A stretch of 64,000 nucleotides of DNA from Microvirga aerilata (GCF_016743775.1 NZ_JAEQMY010000001.1:1-64000), one strand, 5' to 3'. Positions 20,087 to 30,410 are shown, numbered from the stretch's first letter. Numbers and translations are program-made. The notes: a model not told the origin generated them from the sequence alone.

Positions 20087-21016
20087 TTAAGCCTTTGTGC
20101 CGGCCGCCGCAGCGACCTCGGCCGCGAAGTCCGGAGCCTCTTCCTTCTCGATACCCTCGCCGAGGGCATAGCGGACGAAGGCCTTGAGGGTGACCGGCTT
20201 GCCGGCCTTGCCTTCGGCTTCCTTGAGCACCTGGGTCACGGTCTTGGACGGATCGTGCACGAAGGGCTGCTCGAGGAGCGTGACTTCCTTGAAGTAGCTC
20301 TTCAGGCCGCTGTCGATGATCTTCTGCATGACGTGATCCGGCTTGCCGGCGTTCTTGTCGCGCAGAATGGCGCTCTCGCGCTCGATGGTGGCCTGATCCA
20401 CGCCGGAGGCGTCGAGAGCAAGCGGGCTAGTCGCGGCCACGTGCATGGCGATCTGACGGCCGAGCGTGCCGAGAACGGTCACGTCACCCTCGGACTCCAG
20501 AGCCACGAGCACGCCGATCTTGCCGAGGCCCTCGGTGACGGCGTTGTGGACGTAGGACGCGATCACGCCCTTCGACACTTCGAGCTTCGCGATGCGGCGC
20601 AGGGTCATGTTCTCGCCGATGGTGGCGATGAGCTCCTGCAGGCGGTCCTTCACGGTGGTCTGCGAGCCGGGGAAGTGGGCAGCCTCGAGCGACTCGATGG
20701 TGCCGTTGCCCATGAGGCCGATCTTGGCGGCTTCGCGGACGAAAGCCTGGAACCCATCGTTGCGGGCGACGAAGTCGGTCTCGGAGTTGACCTCGAGGAT
20801 CGTCGCGGTGTGGCCGGACGATTCGACGGCCACGAGGCCCTCGGCCGCAACGCGGCCGGCCTTCTTGGCGGCCTTCGACAGGCCCTTCTTGCGAAGCCAG
20901 TCGATCGCGGCCTCCATGTCGCCGTTGGTCTCGGCGAGGGCGGCCTTGCAGTCCATCATGCCGGCGCTGGTCGTCTCGCGCAGCTCTTTCACCATCGCAG
21001 CGGTAATGTTCGCCAT
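20087..21016 (-). CDS. tsf: Elongation factor Ts
   Basis: It is the GDP/GTP exchange factor for EF-Tu. The 309-aa protein has an N-terminal UBA-like domain ([12 protein letters not shown] near residues 16-27) and the core motif [12 protein letters not shown] near residues 74-85. It follows rpsB after 106 bp, a gap that contains a GC-rich hairpin, and ends at a strong terminator. Confidence 0.97.
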   Translation of the reverse strand: MANITAAMVKELRETTSAGMMDCKAALAETNGDMEAAIDWLRKKGLSKAAKKAGRVAAEGLVAVESSGHTATILEVNSETDFVARNDGFQAFVREAAKIGLMGNGTIESLEAAHFPGSQTTVKDRLQELIATIGENMTLRRIAKLEVSKGVIASYVHNAVTEGLGKIGVLVALESEGDVTVLGTLGRQIAMHVAATSPLALDASGVDQATIERESAILRDKNAGKPDHVMQKIIDSGLKSYFKEVTLLEQPFVHDPSKTVTQVLKEAEGKAGKPVTLKAFVRYALGEGIEKEEAPDFAAEVAAAAGTKA

Positions 21017-21048
21017 GGCTTATCCTTTCAAAGGTTCACGCATAGAGG

Positions 21049-21077
21049 GAGCCCGGCGCTCGTGGAACGCCGGGCTC
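21049..21077 (-). other. GC-rich hairpin between rpsB and tsf
   Basis: A perfect 10-bp stem (GAGCCCGGCG at 21049-21058, complement 21068-21077) with a 9-nt loop lies in the rpsB-tsf spacer. No T-run follows on the minus strand, so it is more likely an attenuator or RNA-processing or stability element than a full terminator. Confidence 0.6.
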
Positions 21078-21122
21078 GATCATTCGTTCAAGCGGCCCTG
21101 CGGGTTGCAGCGCCGTGAAGCA

Positions 21123-22145
21123 TTAAGCGGCAGCGGCTTCGATCATCGAGCGGGCCTGATCGATCCAGCCGTCACGCTCGAGGCGGCCGTTGAGCTTCAG
21201 GTCCTTGTCGAGCTGAGCGATATCGCCGGCCTGCATGGCGGCAAGCTGCCAGTAGTGGAAGATGCCGGCCTCGTTGAGCTTCTTCTCGAGCTGCGGGCCA
21301 ACACCGTTGAGCTTGGTCAGATCGTCGGGAGCGCCGCGGGGAGCTGCCAGACGCTCGAACTGCTCACCCTCGTAGGCCGGGGCAGCCGTGTCGTTCGCCG
21401 GGAGCTCTTCGGCCATCGGATTCTCGGATTCGCCGATATCGATGCCCATGGCGCCGGCGCCACGGGAGATGCCGTCGAGAGCGGCGCGGGCGATCAGGTC
21501 GCAGTAGAGCGAAATCGCACGGCCGGCGTCATCGTTGGCCGGAACCGGGAAGGTGATGCCGTCCGGATCGCAGTTCGTGTCGACGATGGCAGCCACCGGG
21601 ATGCCGAGGCGCTTGGCCTCCTGAATCGCCAGCTGCTCCTTGTTGGTGTCGATGACGAAGATCAGGTCGGGGGTGCCGCCCATGTCCTTGATGCCGCCGA
21701 GAGCGCGCTCGAGCTTCTCCTTCTCGCGGGCGAGCATGAGGCGCTCTTTCTTCGTGAGGCCCTGGCCGCCGCCGGCGAGGATCTCGTCCACCTTGCGCAG
21801 GCGCGAGATCGAGCCGGAGATCGTCTTCCAGTTGGTCAGCATGCCGCCGAGCCAGCGGGAGTTCACGTAGTACTGGGCCGAACGCTTGGCCGCATCGGCA
21901 ACCGCATCAGCAGCCTGACGCTTGGTGCCGACGAACAGCACGCGGCCGCCCTTGGACACCGTGTCGCTGACGGCCTGGAGGGCGCGGTGCAGCATCGGAA
22001 CCGTCTGGGCGAGGTCGATGATGTGGATGTTGTTGCGGGTGCCGAAGATGTACTGACCCATCTTCGGGTTCCAACGGTGGGACTGGTGTCCAAAGTGCGC
22101 GCCAGCCTCAAGCAGGCTGCGCATCGAAAAATCGGGAAGCGCCAT
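21123..22145 (-). CDS. rpsB: 30S ribosomal protein S2 with C-terminal helix-hairpin-helix extension
   Basis: Its product is a component of the small ribosomal subunit. The S2 core covers roughly residues 1-240 ([19 protein letters not shown] onward). The 340-aa protein is about 100 residues longer than E. coli S2. After an acidic, Ala/Pro-rich linker comes a helix-hairpin-helix-like domain at about residues 270-340 ([20 protein letters not shown]). Similar tails are known on S2 in Rhizobiales, but their role is unclear. The start at 22145 follows CCGGAGAATAAAC, a good ribosome-binding site. A promoter and leader hairpin lie upstream. Confidence 0.96.
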   Translation of the reverse strand: MALPDFSMRSLLEAGAHFGHQSHRWNPKMGQYIFGTRNNIHIIDLAQTVPMLHRALQAVSDTVSKGGRVLFVGTKRQAADAVADAAKRSAQYYVNSRWLGGMLTNWKTISGSISRLRKVDEILAGGGQGLTKKERLMLAREKEKLERALGGIKDMGGTPDLIFVIDTNKEQLAIQEAKRLGIPVAAIVDTNCDPDGITFPVPANDDAGRAISLYCDLIARAALDGISRGAGAMGIDIGESENPMAEELPANDTAAPAYEGEQFERLAAPRGAPDDLTKLNGVGPQLEKKLNEAGIFHYWQLAAMQAGDIAQLDKDLKLNGRLERDGWIDQARSMIEAAAA

Positions 22146-22206
22146 GTTTATTCTCCGGTTAAGCCTCCGCGGAACAGTGGACCGGCCCTGCCGGCCACCG
22201 GGGTTT

Positions 22207-22224
22207 CCTCTTGGGCTCAAGAGG
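22207..22224 (-). other. Small hairpin in the rpsB leader
   Basis: A 7-bp inverted repeat (CCTCTTG at 22207-22213, CAAGAGG at 22218-22224) lies in the roughly 95-nt rpsB leader. S2 often regulates its own mRNA through leader structures, so this may be part of such an element. That function is inferred. Confidence 0.4.
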
Positions 22225-22248
22225 GGATTCCGCGTGTGGGATGGCGCG

Positions 22249-22277
22249 CATATAGGGGTAAATCGCTCCGGACGCAA
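22249..22277 (-). promoter_or_regulatory. Candidate sigma-70 promoter of rpsB
   Basis: On the minus strand TTGCGT (22272-22277) and TATATG (22249-22254) are separated by exactly 17 nt. They place a start about 95 nt before rpsB, in a gap otherwise without genes. Confidence 0.6.
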
Positions 22278-22321
22278 GCATGAATAGCCTATGTCAAGCG
22301 CCGGATGGGGAGGCAAGATCA

Positions 22322-22954
22322 TCACCGGCGACTGTCGAATGCAAGCTTGACCGCCAAGCCGGCAAACACGGTGGCGAGAAGGTATTGGGGCACCCGAGCC
22401 AATCTGCTCCGACCCATGATCACCTTGCCTGCTCGGCCGGCCATTACGATCACGATGCCATTGACTAAGAAACCCACAAGGTTGAGCACCGTTGCCAAGA
22501 GCATGATCTGCAGGGTGACCGAACCCGAATCGAGACGTACAAACTGCGGAAACAAAGCCAGAATGAACAGGGCCATCTTGGGATTCAGCATGTTGGTCAG
22601 AAGGCCCTGTCGAAAAACCTGCCCTATCGGATACTGCCTCGATTCAGACCCTGGACCATGTGCGGCCCCAGAATGACGAACAGTTTTCCAGGCCAGATAA
22701 AGCAAGTACCCCGCGCCAAGGTAGCGGACCGCATCGTACGCATGCGGCACGATGAGAAATAGCTCCGCCAATCCGAATGCAGCTGCCAAGGCATGGCAAT
22801 ATGTGCCTACTTGAATACCTGCCAGCGTAGCAAAGCCGGCCCCTTGCCCCTGGCTGACACTGCGGGACACGATGAGCATCATGTCAGGGCCTGGAGTTGC
22901 CGTAAGGGCCAGACAGGCTGCGGCAAAGAGGGCGAGGGTGGAAAGGTCCGGCAT
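22322..22954 (-). CDS. LysE/RhtB-family amino-acid exporter
   Basis: This predicted inner-membrane exporter of amino acids or related small molecules has 210 aa and about six hydrophobic segments. The family signature is at the N-terminus ([17 protein letters not shown], residues 17-33) and [18 protein letters not shown] in the middle. The substrate cannot be read from sequence. It starts with a GCAGGAGCG site 5 nt before the ATG and stands alone between dnaE and rpsB. Confidence 0.9.
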   Translation of the reverse strand: MPDLSTLALFAAACLALTATPGPDMMLIVSRSVSQGQGAGFATLAGIQVGTYCHALAAAFGLAELFLIVPHAYDAVRYLGAGYLLYLAWKTVRHSGAAHGPGSESRQYPIGQVFRQGLLTNMLNPKMALFILALFPQFVRLDSGSVTLQIMLLATVLNLVGFLVNGIVIVMAGRAGKVIMGRSRLARVPQYLLATVFAGLAVKLAFDSRR

Positions 22955-23061
22955 GTCAACGCTCCTGCGATTAGCCGGACCAAAGACTTATCCTGCCTCC
23001 CCTATTTTGTCACTTGGTAACAAGTCTTGTCTGAGCGAGGAGTGCCAAGGCCAATGTTCTC

Positions 23062-26000
23062 TTAGTTCATATGCACATCCACGACCCCCGGCACGGCCCG
23101 GAGCGCTCCGGCGATCTGGGGGGTGGCCATGTACTTGCCCGGGAGCTTGACCTCGACCTCCCGGTCGCCGTCGTCGAGAATCAGCACCAGGGACACCTCG
23201 CCCTCGCCCCGCGCCTTCAGGCGCTCGTAGACGCTGGAGATGGGGCGCTCGTCGCGCAGGAAGATCCGCATGCCCTTCTGGTGCTTGGCGGCGGCTTCCT
23301 GGAGCGGCTCGGCCATACCGATGCGCGCCCTCACCTCCTCGCCCTCGACCCCGGCCTGCAGCATGAGAACGACGGCGGAGCCGGGCTCGAGAACCTCGCG
23401 GAGGCGCTGGAGCCCCTCCGAGAAGATGATGGCTTCGAAGTGCCCGGTCTGATCGGACAGCGTGAGAATGCCCATCTTGTTGCCGGTCTTGGTGCGGCGC
23501 TCCTGCCTGTCGAGCACGGTGGCGGCCACCCGCCCTACGGAGTTTCCGGCCTTCACCGAGCGGCAGAACTCCACCCAGGTTTGAACCCGCAGCTTCTTGA
23601 GGAGGTCGCCATATTCGTCGAGGGGGTGCCCCGAGAGGAAGAAGCCGGCGGCGTCGTATTCCCGCTGCAGCTTCTCGGCCACGGGCCACGGCTCATAGGG
23701 CGGAATGCGCAGCTGCACATCCGCCGCGGCGACGCCGCCGAACATGTCCACCATGCCGCCGTTGGCCGCCTCATGGGATTGCTGGGCGAGGCTCATCATG
23801 GCGTCAATGGAGGCGCAGGCCTTGGCCCGGTCCGGCTCCAGCTCGTCGAAGGCCCCGGCGGCAATCAGGTTTTCCAGGGTGCGCTTGTTGATCGTGCGCG
23901 GGTTGATGCGCCGGGCAAAATCCGCGAGATCCTTGAACGGCTTGTCGCCCCGGGCCTCGATCACGCTCTCGATCGCCTGGCGGCCCACGCCCTTGACGGC
24001 GGCCAGCGCATACAGGATCGAGCCCTTGCCCTCGGCATCGTACTTCACGTCGAAAACCACGCCCGAGCGGTTGATCGACGGCGGCTCGACCTTGAAGCCT
24101 AGGCGTTGCGCCTCGCGGCGGAATTCGGAGAGCTTGTCCGTGTTGTCGAGGTCGAGAGTCATGGACGCCGCCATGAACTCCACCGGATAGTTCGCTTTCA
24201 GGTAGGCGGTCTGGAACGCCACGAGCGCATAGGCCGCCGCGTGGCTCTTGTTGAAGCCGTAATCGGCGAACTTCGCGAGAAGGTCGAAGATCTCGTTGGC
24301 CTTCGCCTTGTCGAGGCCGCCCTCCTTCGCACCGGAGACGAAGCGTTCGCGCTGGGCGTCCATCTCGGCCTTGATCTTCTTGCCCATGGCGCGGCGGAGC
24401 AGGTCGGCGTCGCCGAGGGAGTAGCCGGAGAGGACCTTGGCCACCTCCATCACCTGCTCCTGGTAGACGATGATGCCGAAGGTCTCGCGCAGGATCGGCT
24501 CCAGCTTGTCGTGCGGGTACCAGTCCTTCTTGTTGTGCTCGTCCTTGCCGAGCTTGCGGGCGCAGTAGACCGGGATGTTCGCCATCGGGCCCGGACGGTA
24601 GAGCGCCACGAGGGCGATGATGTCCTCGAACCGGTCGGTCTCCATCTCGACGAGCGCTTTCCGCATGCCGGCCGATTCCACCTGGAACACACCGACCGTC
24701 TCGCCGCGCTGAAGCATTTCGTAGGTTTTGCGGTCGTCCAGCGGCAAGGCCGACAGATCGACCTCAACTCCCGTTCGCCGGATCAGGTCCACCGCCGTGC
24801 GCAGAACCGTGAGCGTCTTGAGGCCGAGGAAGTCGAACTTCACGAGCCCTGCCTGCTCGACCCACTTCATGTTGTACTGGGTGACGCGCATCCCGGTCTT
24901 CGGGTCTCGATAGAGCGGCACCAGCTCCTGCAGCGGCCGGTCGCCGATCACCACGCCGGCTGCGTGGGTCGAGGCGTGACGATGCAGGCCTTCCAGCTTC
25001 TGCGCGATGTCGAGCATGCGCTTGACTACAGGCTCTTCCTCGATGGCCGCCTGGAGCTTCGGCTCCCCCTCGATGGCCTGTGCGAGCGTCACCGGGTTGG
25101 CCGGGTTCTGCGGCACGAGCTTGGTGAGCTTGTCCACCTGCCCATAGGGCATTTCGAGCACGCGCCCCACGTCGCGGATCACCCCGCGGGCAAGCAGGGT
25201 GCCGAAGGTGATGATCTGCGCGACCTGCTCTTCGCCATAGCGCTGCTGCACGTATTCGATGACGCGCTCGCGGCCCTCGACGCAGAAGTCGATGTCGAAG
25301 TCGGGCATCGACACGCGCTCGGGATTGAGGAAGCGCTCGAAGAGAAGCGCAAACCGCAGCGGATCGAGATCGGTGATGGTGAGCGCATAAGCCACAAGGG
25401 AGCCCGCGCCGGAGCCACGGCCCGGGCCGACGGGAATGTCGTGGTCCTTCGCCCACTTGATGAAGTCCGACACGATCAGGAAGTAGCCCGGAAATTTCAT
25501 GTTCCGGATGATGTTGACCTCATAGGCCAGGCGGTCGTGATAATCCTGCTCGGTCAATCCCGGCGCGGGGCCATGCGCCGCAAGACGCTTGAGCAGCCCC
25601 TCCTCCGCCTGCCGCTGCAGCTCTTCGCCCTCGTCCAGGGCGGCGGCGTCCGGGCCTGTTCCGAAGTTCGGCAGGATGGGCTTGTGGGTCTTCACGCGCG
25701 TGGCGCAGCGCATGGCGATCTCGACGCTGGCCTGCAGCGCATCCGGCAGATCCCCGAACAGCTTCATCATCTGCTCGCGTGTCTTGAAATGGTGCTCCGG
25801 CGAAAGGCGGCGGCGATTGTCGTTGGACACGATCTGCCCTTCCGCGATGGCGAGCAGTGCGTCGTGGGCTTCGTAGTCCTTCGCCGACGAGAAGAACGGC
25901 TCATTGGCAGCCACGATAGGCAAGCCATTGCGGTCCGCAAGCGCGAGCAGCTCGCCTTCGATCAGCCGCTCCTCGTCGAGGCCGTGGCGCTGAATTTCGA

Positions 26001-26535
26001 CATAGAGCTGATGGCCGAAGGCATTCTTGAGGATATCCAGCCGGGCCTGCGCCAATTCCTGACGGCCGCCATGGCGCAGGGCGCAATCCAGCGGTCCCGT
26101 GAAGCCGCCGGTCAGCGCGATGAGGCCCTCGCAATGGGCTGCGAGCGCGGGAGCGCCGATCCGTGGGCTCTCGCCCAGGGGCACGCCGAAATAGGCGTGG
26201 CTTACAAGCCGCATGAGGTTGCGGTAGCCCTCCTCCGTTTGCGCGAGCAGCACGATGTTGGAGGGCTGCGGCGCGACCCGGGCCACCGGATCCGCCTCCT
26301 CAAAGCAGACCGAGAGCTGCACGCCGGCAATGGGCTGGATGCCTGAGCCGGCGAGCTTTTCGGAAAACTCCAGGGCGCCGAAGAGATTGTTGGTGTCGGT
26401 GAGCGCCAGAGCCGGCTGCTTGTCGGCCGCAGCGAGCTTCGCCAGTTGCGCGATCTTCAGTGCGCCCTCGAGCAGCGAATACGAGGAATGCACGTGCAGG
26501 TGAACGAAGCCGATGTCTTGAAGGATGCGCGCCAT
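23062..26535 (-). CDS. dnaE: DNA polymerase III alpha subunit (replicative)
   Basis: It is the catalytic subunit of the replicative polymerase. The 1157-aa protein has an N-terminal PHP domain (FVHLHVHSSYSLLEGAL), a polymerase core with the catalytic aspartates in PDFDIDF (residues 411-417), a helix-hairpin-helix region and a C-terminal OB fold (VGRVAATVLDRQER onward). Length and the SSYSLLEGAL signature fit DnaE1 rather than the error-prone ImuC/DnaE2. A 33-aa peptide gene with two LexA boxes lies directly upstream on the same strand, so part of dnaE transcription may be SOS-responsive by read-through (inference). Confidence 0.97.
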   Translation of the reverse strand: MARILQDIGFVHLHVHSSYSLLEGALKIAQLAKLAAADKQPALALTDTNNLFGALEFSEKLAGSGIQPIAGVQLSVCFEEADPVARVAPQPSNIVLLAQTEEGYRNLMRLVSHAYFGVPLGESPRIGAPALAAHCEGLIALTGGFTGPLDCALRHGGRQELAQARLDILKNAFGHQLYVEIQRHGLDEERLIEGELLALADRNGLPIVAANEPFFSSAKDYEAHDALLAIAEGQIVSNDNRRRLSPEHHFKTREQMMKLFGDLPDALQASVEIAMRCATRVKTHKPILPNFGTGPDAAALDEGEELQRQAEEGLLKRLAAHGPAPGLTEQDYHDRLAYEVNIIRNMKFPGYFLIVSDFIKWAKDHDIPVGPGRGSGAGSLVAYALTITDLDPLRFALLFERFLNPERVSMPDFDIDFCVEGRERVIEYVQQRYGEEQVAQIITFGTLLARGVIRDVGRVLEMPYGQVDKLTKLVPQNPANPVTLAQAIEGEPKLQAAIEEEPVVKRMLDIAQKLEGLHRHASTHAAGVVIGDRPLQELVPLYRDPKTGMRVTQYNMKWVEQAGLVKFDFLGLKTLTVLRTAVDLIRRTGVEVDLSALPLDDRKTYEMLQRGETVGVFQVESAGMRKALVEMETDRFEDIIALVALYRPGPMANIPVYCARKLGKDEHNKKDWYPHDKLEPILRETFGIIVYQEQVMEVAKVLSGYSLGDADLLRRAMGKKIKAEMDAQRERFVSGAKEGGLDKAKANEIFDLLAKFADYGFNKSHAAAYALVAFQTAYLKANYPVEFMAASMTLDLDNTDKLSEFRREAQRLGFKVEPPSINRSGVVFDVKYDAEGKGSILYALAAVKGVGRQAIESVIEARGDKPFKDLADFARRINPRTINKRTLENLIAAGAFDELEPDRAKACASIDAMMSLAQQSHEAANGGMVDMFGGVAAADVQLRIPPYEPWPVAEKLQREYDAAGFFLSGHPLDEYGDLLKKLRVQTWVEFCRSVKAGNSVGRVAATVLDRQERRTKTGNKMGILTLSDQTGHFEAIIFSEGLQRLREVLEPGSAVVLMLQAGVEGEEVRARIGMAEPLQEAAAKHQKGMRIFLRDERPISSVYERLKARGEGEVSLVLILDDGDREVEVKLPGKYMATPQIAGALRAVPGVVDVHMN

Positions 26536-26653
26536 AAAACTCTACTCATCGAACGGCACGCATAGTGACACGATTCTAGCTAAGGAAGCCTAACCTTGGA
26601 CCTCGAGGACTATGTTCCTGTGAATCCCGGTGGGTTGTTGTGGATTCCCGGTA
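26536..26653 (-). other. Leader between the 33-aa gene and dnaE
   Basis: The 118-bp stretch has two near-identical direct repeats (CCGGGAATCCAC and CCGGGATTCAC on the minus strand) 6 nt after the small gene's stop. I see no strong terminator, so read-through from the SOS promoter into dnaE is possible. A weak TAGAAT element upstream of dnaE could be a -10 box, without a convincing -35. Confidence 0.35.
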
Positions 26654-26755
26654 TCAAGCAATGGGAGAAAGAACCAGAGCCCAGATTGCCACGGCCGAGC
26701 CGAACATGGCCAGCGAGGCGATTTCGGCGGCGGTTTCGAGGATGAAGCGAAGCAT
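26654..26755 (-). CDS. 33-aa single-span membrane peptide under tandem LexA boxes
   Basis: The frame encodes 33 residues starting MLRFILETAAEIASLAMFGS and ending AVAIWALVLSPIA: a short charged N-terminus, then one long hydrophobic helix. A GGAG site (26764-26767) lies 8 nt before the ATG. Upstream are two exact GAAC-N7-GAAC operators, one inside the spacer of a candidate promoter and one over the start point. Small SOS-induced inner-membrane peptides are known, such as the division inhibitor SidA of Caulobacter (29 aa) and the TisB toxin of E. coli (29 aa). I see no sequence identity proving homology, so function is inferred from regulation, size and hydrophobicity. Confidence 0.75.
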   Translation of the reverse strand: MLRFILETAAEIASLAMFGSAVAIWALVLSPIA

Positions 26756-26769
26756 GTTTGGATCTCCAT

Positions 26770-26813
26770 GTTCCTGACATGTTCATATTTGTTCATTGGA
26801 TGTTCTGTGTAAA
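26770..26813 (-). promoter_or_regulatory. SOS promoter with two tandem LexA boxes
   Basis: On the minus strand the boxes read GAACATCCAATGAAC (26791-26805) and GAACATGTCAGGAAC (26770-26784), both exact GAAC-N7-GAAC. The first exactly fills the 17-nt spacer between TTTACA (26808-26813) and AAATAT (26785-26790); the second covers the expected start site. This is a textbook repression layout for the 33-aa gene. Confidence 0.85.
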
Positions 26814-26926
26814 GCGTGTGCAGAGGCTGCGCTCGCGACGGAGTCAACAGACCGTTAAGATGCCGGAGCGCGCATCTTCGACAGCGCTGAATGCGCTTCA
26901 ATCACCGTGATTGGAATGATGAGACG

Positions 26927-27622
26927 TCAGGGCAGCTGAACGATCAGGCCGTCGCGGATCGTCACGCGCCGGTCCATGCGGGCTGCGAGGTCCATGTTGT
27001 GCGTGGCGATCAATGCTGCGAGCTTCGATGCGCGAACGATGGCGACCAATGTTTGGAAGACCCGGTCTGCGGTATGCGGGTCGAGATTGCCCGTAGGCTC
27101 GTCGGCCAGAAGCAGGCGCGGCGCATTGGCAACCGCGCGCGCAATCGCAACACGCTGCTGCTCGCCGCCGGAGAGTTCGCCGGGACGATGATCGAGACGC
27201 TTGCCCAACCCCAGAAAGGTCAGAAGCTGCGTTCCGCGATCCTGAGCCTCGGCCTTCGAGAGGCCGCGGATGAGCTGCGGGATGACCACGTTCTCCAAAG
27301 CCGAGAACTCCGGCAGGAGGTGGTGAAACTGGTAGACGAAGCCGAGCTCCTCGCGGCGGACACGGGTCCGCTCCTGGTCGTTCATCGATGCCGTGGGCTT
27401 CGTGCCGACGAAGACCTCGCCGCCATCGGGCTTTTCGAGCAGCCCCGCCACATGGAGCAAGGTGGACTTGCCAGTTCCCGAGGGAGCAACCAGGGCCACG
27501 ATCTCGCCAGGCCAGATCGCGAGATCGGCACCGCGCAGGACCTCGAGAAAGCTGCTCCCTTGCGGATAGCGGCGCTCCACTTTCGACAGATACAGGGCGG
27601 GTTGGGATTGGGCGGGGGACAT
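26927..27622 (-). CDS. lolD: ABC transporter ATPase, LolD-type lipoprotein release
   Basis: It powers extraction of lipoproteins from the inner membrane by the LolCDE complex. The protein of about 231 aa has Walker A (APSGTGKST near residues 46-54), the signature [14 protein letters not shown], Walker [13 protein letters not shown] and an H-loop ATHN. Spacing is the MacB/LolD type. It directly follows the permease gene; a TTG at 27628 would give an overlap with the permease stop, while the ATG at 27622 is the simpler start. Confidence 0.92.
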   Translation of the reverse strand: MSPAQSQPALYLSKVERRYPQGSSFLEVLRGADLAIWPGEIVALVAPSGTGKSTLLHVAGLLEKPDGGEVFVGTKPTASMNDQERTRVRREELGFVYQFHHLLPEFSALENVVIPQLIRGLSKAEAQDRGTQLLTFLGLGKRLDHRPGELSGGEQQRVAIARAVANAPRLLLADEPTGNLDPHTADRVFQTLVAIVRASKLAALIATHNMDLAARMDRRVTIRDGLIVQLP

Positions 27623-27624
27623 AC

Positions 27625-28899
27625 TCAACCGTAGCGCAAAGCCTCGACCGGATCGAGTTTCGCGGCCCGCCAGGAGGGATAAAGGGTTGCGAGCAGCGAC
27701 AGCACCATCGCCATGAGAAGGATGGTGGTCACTTCCGTCGGGTTCACCTCGGCAGGCAGACGGCTCAGGAAGTAGAGTTCCGCCGGAAAGAGGTTCGTGT
27801 TCGTGAGGGTCGAGATGAAATCCCGGATGGTCTCGACATTGAGCGCGAGCAGCAGCCCGAGACCGAAGCCCGCGAACGTACCGACGATGCCGATCGAGGC
27901 GCCCGTGATCAGGAACACACGCATGACGGAGCCGCGGGTCGCCCCCATGGTGCGCAGGATCGCGATATCCTCCGACTTGTCCTTCACGAGCATGATCAGC
28001 CCGGAGATGATGTTCAGCGCCGCCACCAGCACGATGAGGGTGAGGATCAGGAACATAACGTTCCGCTCGACCTCCAGGGCGCCGAAGAACGTTCGGTTGC
28101 GCTGGCGCCAGTCGGTCATGAGAATCGGGCGGGCTGCCGCCTCCTCGATGGCGGCGCGGGCCTCGTCCACCCGGTCGGCGTTGTCGAGATAAACCTCGAT
28201 GAGCTGCACGTCGCCCTGTCGGTTGAAGTAGTTCTGCGCCTCCGTCAGGGGCATGAACACGAAGGTGGAGTCGAACTCCGACATGCCGATCTCGAAGATG
28301 GCCTTGACCGGATACCCCTTCACCCGGGGCGCAGTGCCGAAGGGCGTTGCGGCCCCACGAGGGGTAATGAGCGTGAAGGTATCGCCCGCCTGAAGGGACA
28401 GGGAGTCAGCCAGCCTCCGCCCGATGGCAACACCCTCGCCTTCCTCGAAATTCTCGAGCGTGCCCTGGCGCAGATTGCCGGCGATATGCTCGATCTTGCG
28501 CAGGTCTTCCGGGCGGATGCCGCGCACGAGAACGCCGCTGCCGTTGTACTGCGAGGAGCCGAACGCCTGCCCTTCCACCAGGGGGATGGCGCGCCTGACG
28601 CCGGGAACGGCGGCGATGCGCGCGGCGACCTCCGGATAATCGGTGAGCGGGCTCTCGAGCGGCGCCACGAAGATGTGGCCGTTGATGCCGACGATCTTGT
28701 CGAGCAGCTCCTTGCGGAAGCCGTTCATGACCGAGAGCACCACGATGAGGGTGGCGACCCCCAGCATGATGCCGAGGAAGGAGAAGCCGGCGATCACCGA
28801 GACGAACCCTTCCCGCCGCCGCGTGCGCAGGTAGCGCCCGGCGAGCATCCACTCGAAGAGCGAGAAGGGCCTGGTCCCTGTTGTCGCCGTCTTGGCCAT
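27625..28899 (-). CDS. lolC: Lipoprotein-releasing system permease (LolC/LolE)
   Basis: It is the membrane component of the Lol system, with an N-terminal span (residues about 25-60, [20 protein letters not shown] onward), a large periplasmic MacB-like domain and three C-terminal spans typical of FtsX-type permeases. It has 424 aa. Only one permease gene accompanies lolD, as in other alphaproteobacteria where one protein replaces LolC and LolE. proS lies 6 nt upstream, suggesting one transcript. Confidence 0.92.
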   Translation of the reverse strand: MAKTATTGTRPFSLFEWMLAGRYLRTRRREGFVSVIAGFSFLGIMLGVATLIVVLSVMNGFRKELLDKIVGINGHIFVAPLESPLTDYPEVAARIAAVPGVRRAIPLVEGQAFGSSQYNGSGVLVRGIRPEDLRKIEHIAGNLRQGTLENFEEGEGVAIGRRLADSLSLQAGDTFTLITPRGAATPFGTAPRVKGYPVKAIFEIGMSEFDSTFVFMPLTEAQNYFNRQGDVQLIEVYLDNADRVDEARAAIEEAAARPILMTDWRQRNRTFFGALEVERNVMFLILTLIVLVAALNIISGLIMLVKDKSEDIAILRTMGATRGSVMRVFLITGASIGIVGTFAGFGLGLLLALNVETIRDFISTLTNTNLFPAELYFLSRLPAEVNPTEVTTILLMAMVLSLLATLYPSWRAAKLDPVEALRYG

Positions 28900-28905
28900 G
28901 GCGGT

Positions 28906-30234
28906 TTATTTAGGAACCGAGAGCCGGGCGACCACGTCGTCGAGCGAGAGATGCTCGCGCTCGCCCGTGGCGCGGCGCTTCAGCTCCACTTTGCCATCCG
29001 CCAGGCCCTTTGGGCCGATCAGCACCTGCCATGGCACGCCGATGAGATCGGCGGTGGCGAACTTGCCGCCCGGACGCTCGTCGCGGTCGTCGTAGAGCAC
29101 GTCCCGGCCGGCAGCGCTCAGCTCACGGTAGAGCCGCTCGCAGGCTCCGTCCGTGCCCGCATCCCCTGCCTTCAGGTTGAGGATCGCCACGTCGAACGGG
29201 GCCACGGCCTCCGGCCAGACGATGCCGTTCTCGTCATGGCTCGCCTCGATGATCGCGGCTATCAGGCGGCTCGGCCCGATGCCGTAGGAGCCCATATGGA
29301 CGTCCCGCTCCTGCCCGTCCGGCCCCATGACCCTGGCGCCCATGGGCTCGGAATACTTGGTGCCGAAATAGAAGATATGGCCGACCTCGATGCCGCGGGC
29401 CGACATCTTCTTGTCCGCCGGAATGGCCTCGAAGGCAGCCTCGTCGTGCATCTCGGAGGTGGCGGCGTAGAGCGACGTCCACCGGTCGACGATGCCCTGA
29501 AGGCCGGAGACGCTGTCGAAATCCGTGTCGGCCGCCGGAATGTCGTAGTCGAGATAATCGGCGTGGCAGAACACCTCGCTCTCGCCGGTCGAGGCCAGGA
29601 TGATGAACTCGTGGCTCAGGTTTCCGCCGATGGGGCCGGTGTCGGCCCGCATGGGAATCGCCTTCAGGCCCATCCGGGCGAAGGTGCGCAAGTAGGCCAC
29701 GAACATCTTGTTGTAGGAATGGACGGCGCCCGCCTGATCCAGGTCGAAGGAATAGGCGTCCTTCATCAGGAACTCGCGGGAGCGCATCACGCCGAAGCGC
29801 GGGCGCACCTCGTCGCGGAACTTCCACTGGATGTGATAGAGGTTCAGCGGCAGATCCTTGTAGGAGCGCACATAGCCCCGGAAGATCTCCGTGACCATCT
29901 CCTCGTTGGTCGGGCCGAAGAGCATCTCGCGCTCGTGCCGGTCCTGGATGCGCAGCATCTCCTTGCCGTAGGCGTCGTAGCGGCCCGATTCGCGCCAGAG
30001 ATCCGCTGACTGGATCGTCGGCATCAGGAGCTCGACGGCGCCGGAGCGGTTCTGCTCCTCGCGGACGATGGCGTTGACCTTGTTCAGCACCTTCAGGCCC
30101 AAGGGCAGCCATGCATAGATGCCCGCCGATTCCTGGCGGATCATGCCGGCGCGCAGCATCAGGCGATGGGAGACGATCTCCGCCTCTTTCGGCGTCTCAC
30201 GGAGAATGGGGAGGAAATAGCGGCTCAAACGCAT
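28906..30234 (-). CDS. proS: Prolyl-tRNA synthetase (short alphaproteobacterial form)
   Basis: It charges tRNA-Pro. The 442-aa class-II synthetase starts [19 protein letters not shown]. Motif 2 ([21 protein letters not shown]) and motif 3 ([14 protein letters not shown]) are visible and a C-terminal anticodon-binding domain is present. It lacks the roughly 180-residue editing insertion found in E. coli ProRS, so Ala-tRNA-Pro proofreading must come from elsewhere. It lies immediately upstream of lolC. Confidence 0.96.
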   Translation of the reverse strand: MRLSRYFLPILRETPKEAEIVSHRLMLRAGMIRQESAGIYAWLPLGLKVLNKVNAIVREEQNRSGAVELLMPTIQSADLWRESGRYDAYGKEMLRIQDRHEREMLFGPTNEEMVTEIFRGYVRSYKDLPLNLYHIQWKFRDEVRPRFGVMRSREFLMKDAYSFDLDQAGAVHSYNKMFVAYLRTFARMGLKAIPMRADTGPIGGNLSHEFIILASTGESEVFCHADYLDYDIPAADTDFDSVSGLQGIVDRWTSLYAATSEMHDEAAFEAIPADKKMSARGIEVGHIFYFGTKYSEPMGARVMGPDGQERDVHMGSYGIGPSRLIAAIIEASHDENGIVWPEAVAPFDVAILNLKAGDAGTDGACERLYRELSAAGRDVLYDDRDERPGGKFATADLIGVPWQVLIGPKGLADGKVELKRRATGEREHLSLDDVVARLSVPK

Positions 30235-30410
30235 AGGACGCCTTTAAGTCTCAAGCAGAATAAATGGGTAGCGACTCGCTTCCAGCACACAACACAGGCC
30301 TCGGGTAAAAGACAAGCTGTCATCGCCGGAACGGGCCTGCGGCGAGATGGATTAGACCAAAGATCAATACAATAAATGCCGAAAATTGCATCAGCGCGTG
30401 CCCAAAAAAG
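30235..30410. other. Intergenic region upstream of proS and the sRNA promoter
   Basis: This stretch is clearly AT-richer than the coding sequence around it. It probably contains the minus-strand proS promoter. I see no open frame with similarity and no clear consensus elements apart from those described for the sRNA. Confidence 0.3.

Noticed and set aside
26590..26901. 103-codon minus-strand frame over the SOS promoter
   Set aside because: It runs in a different frame from the 33-aa gene, crosses the operators and looks non-protein in composition.
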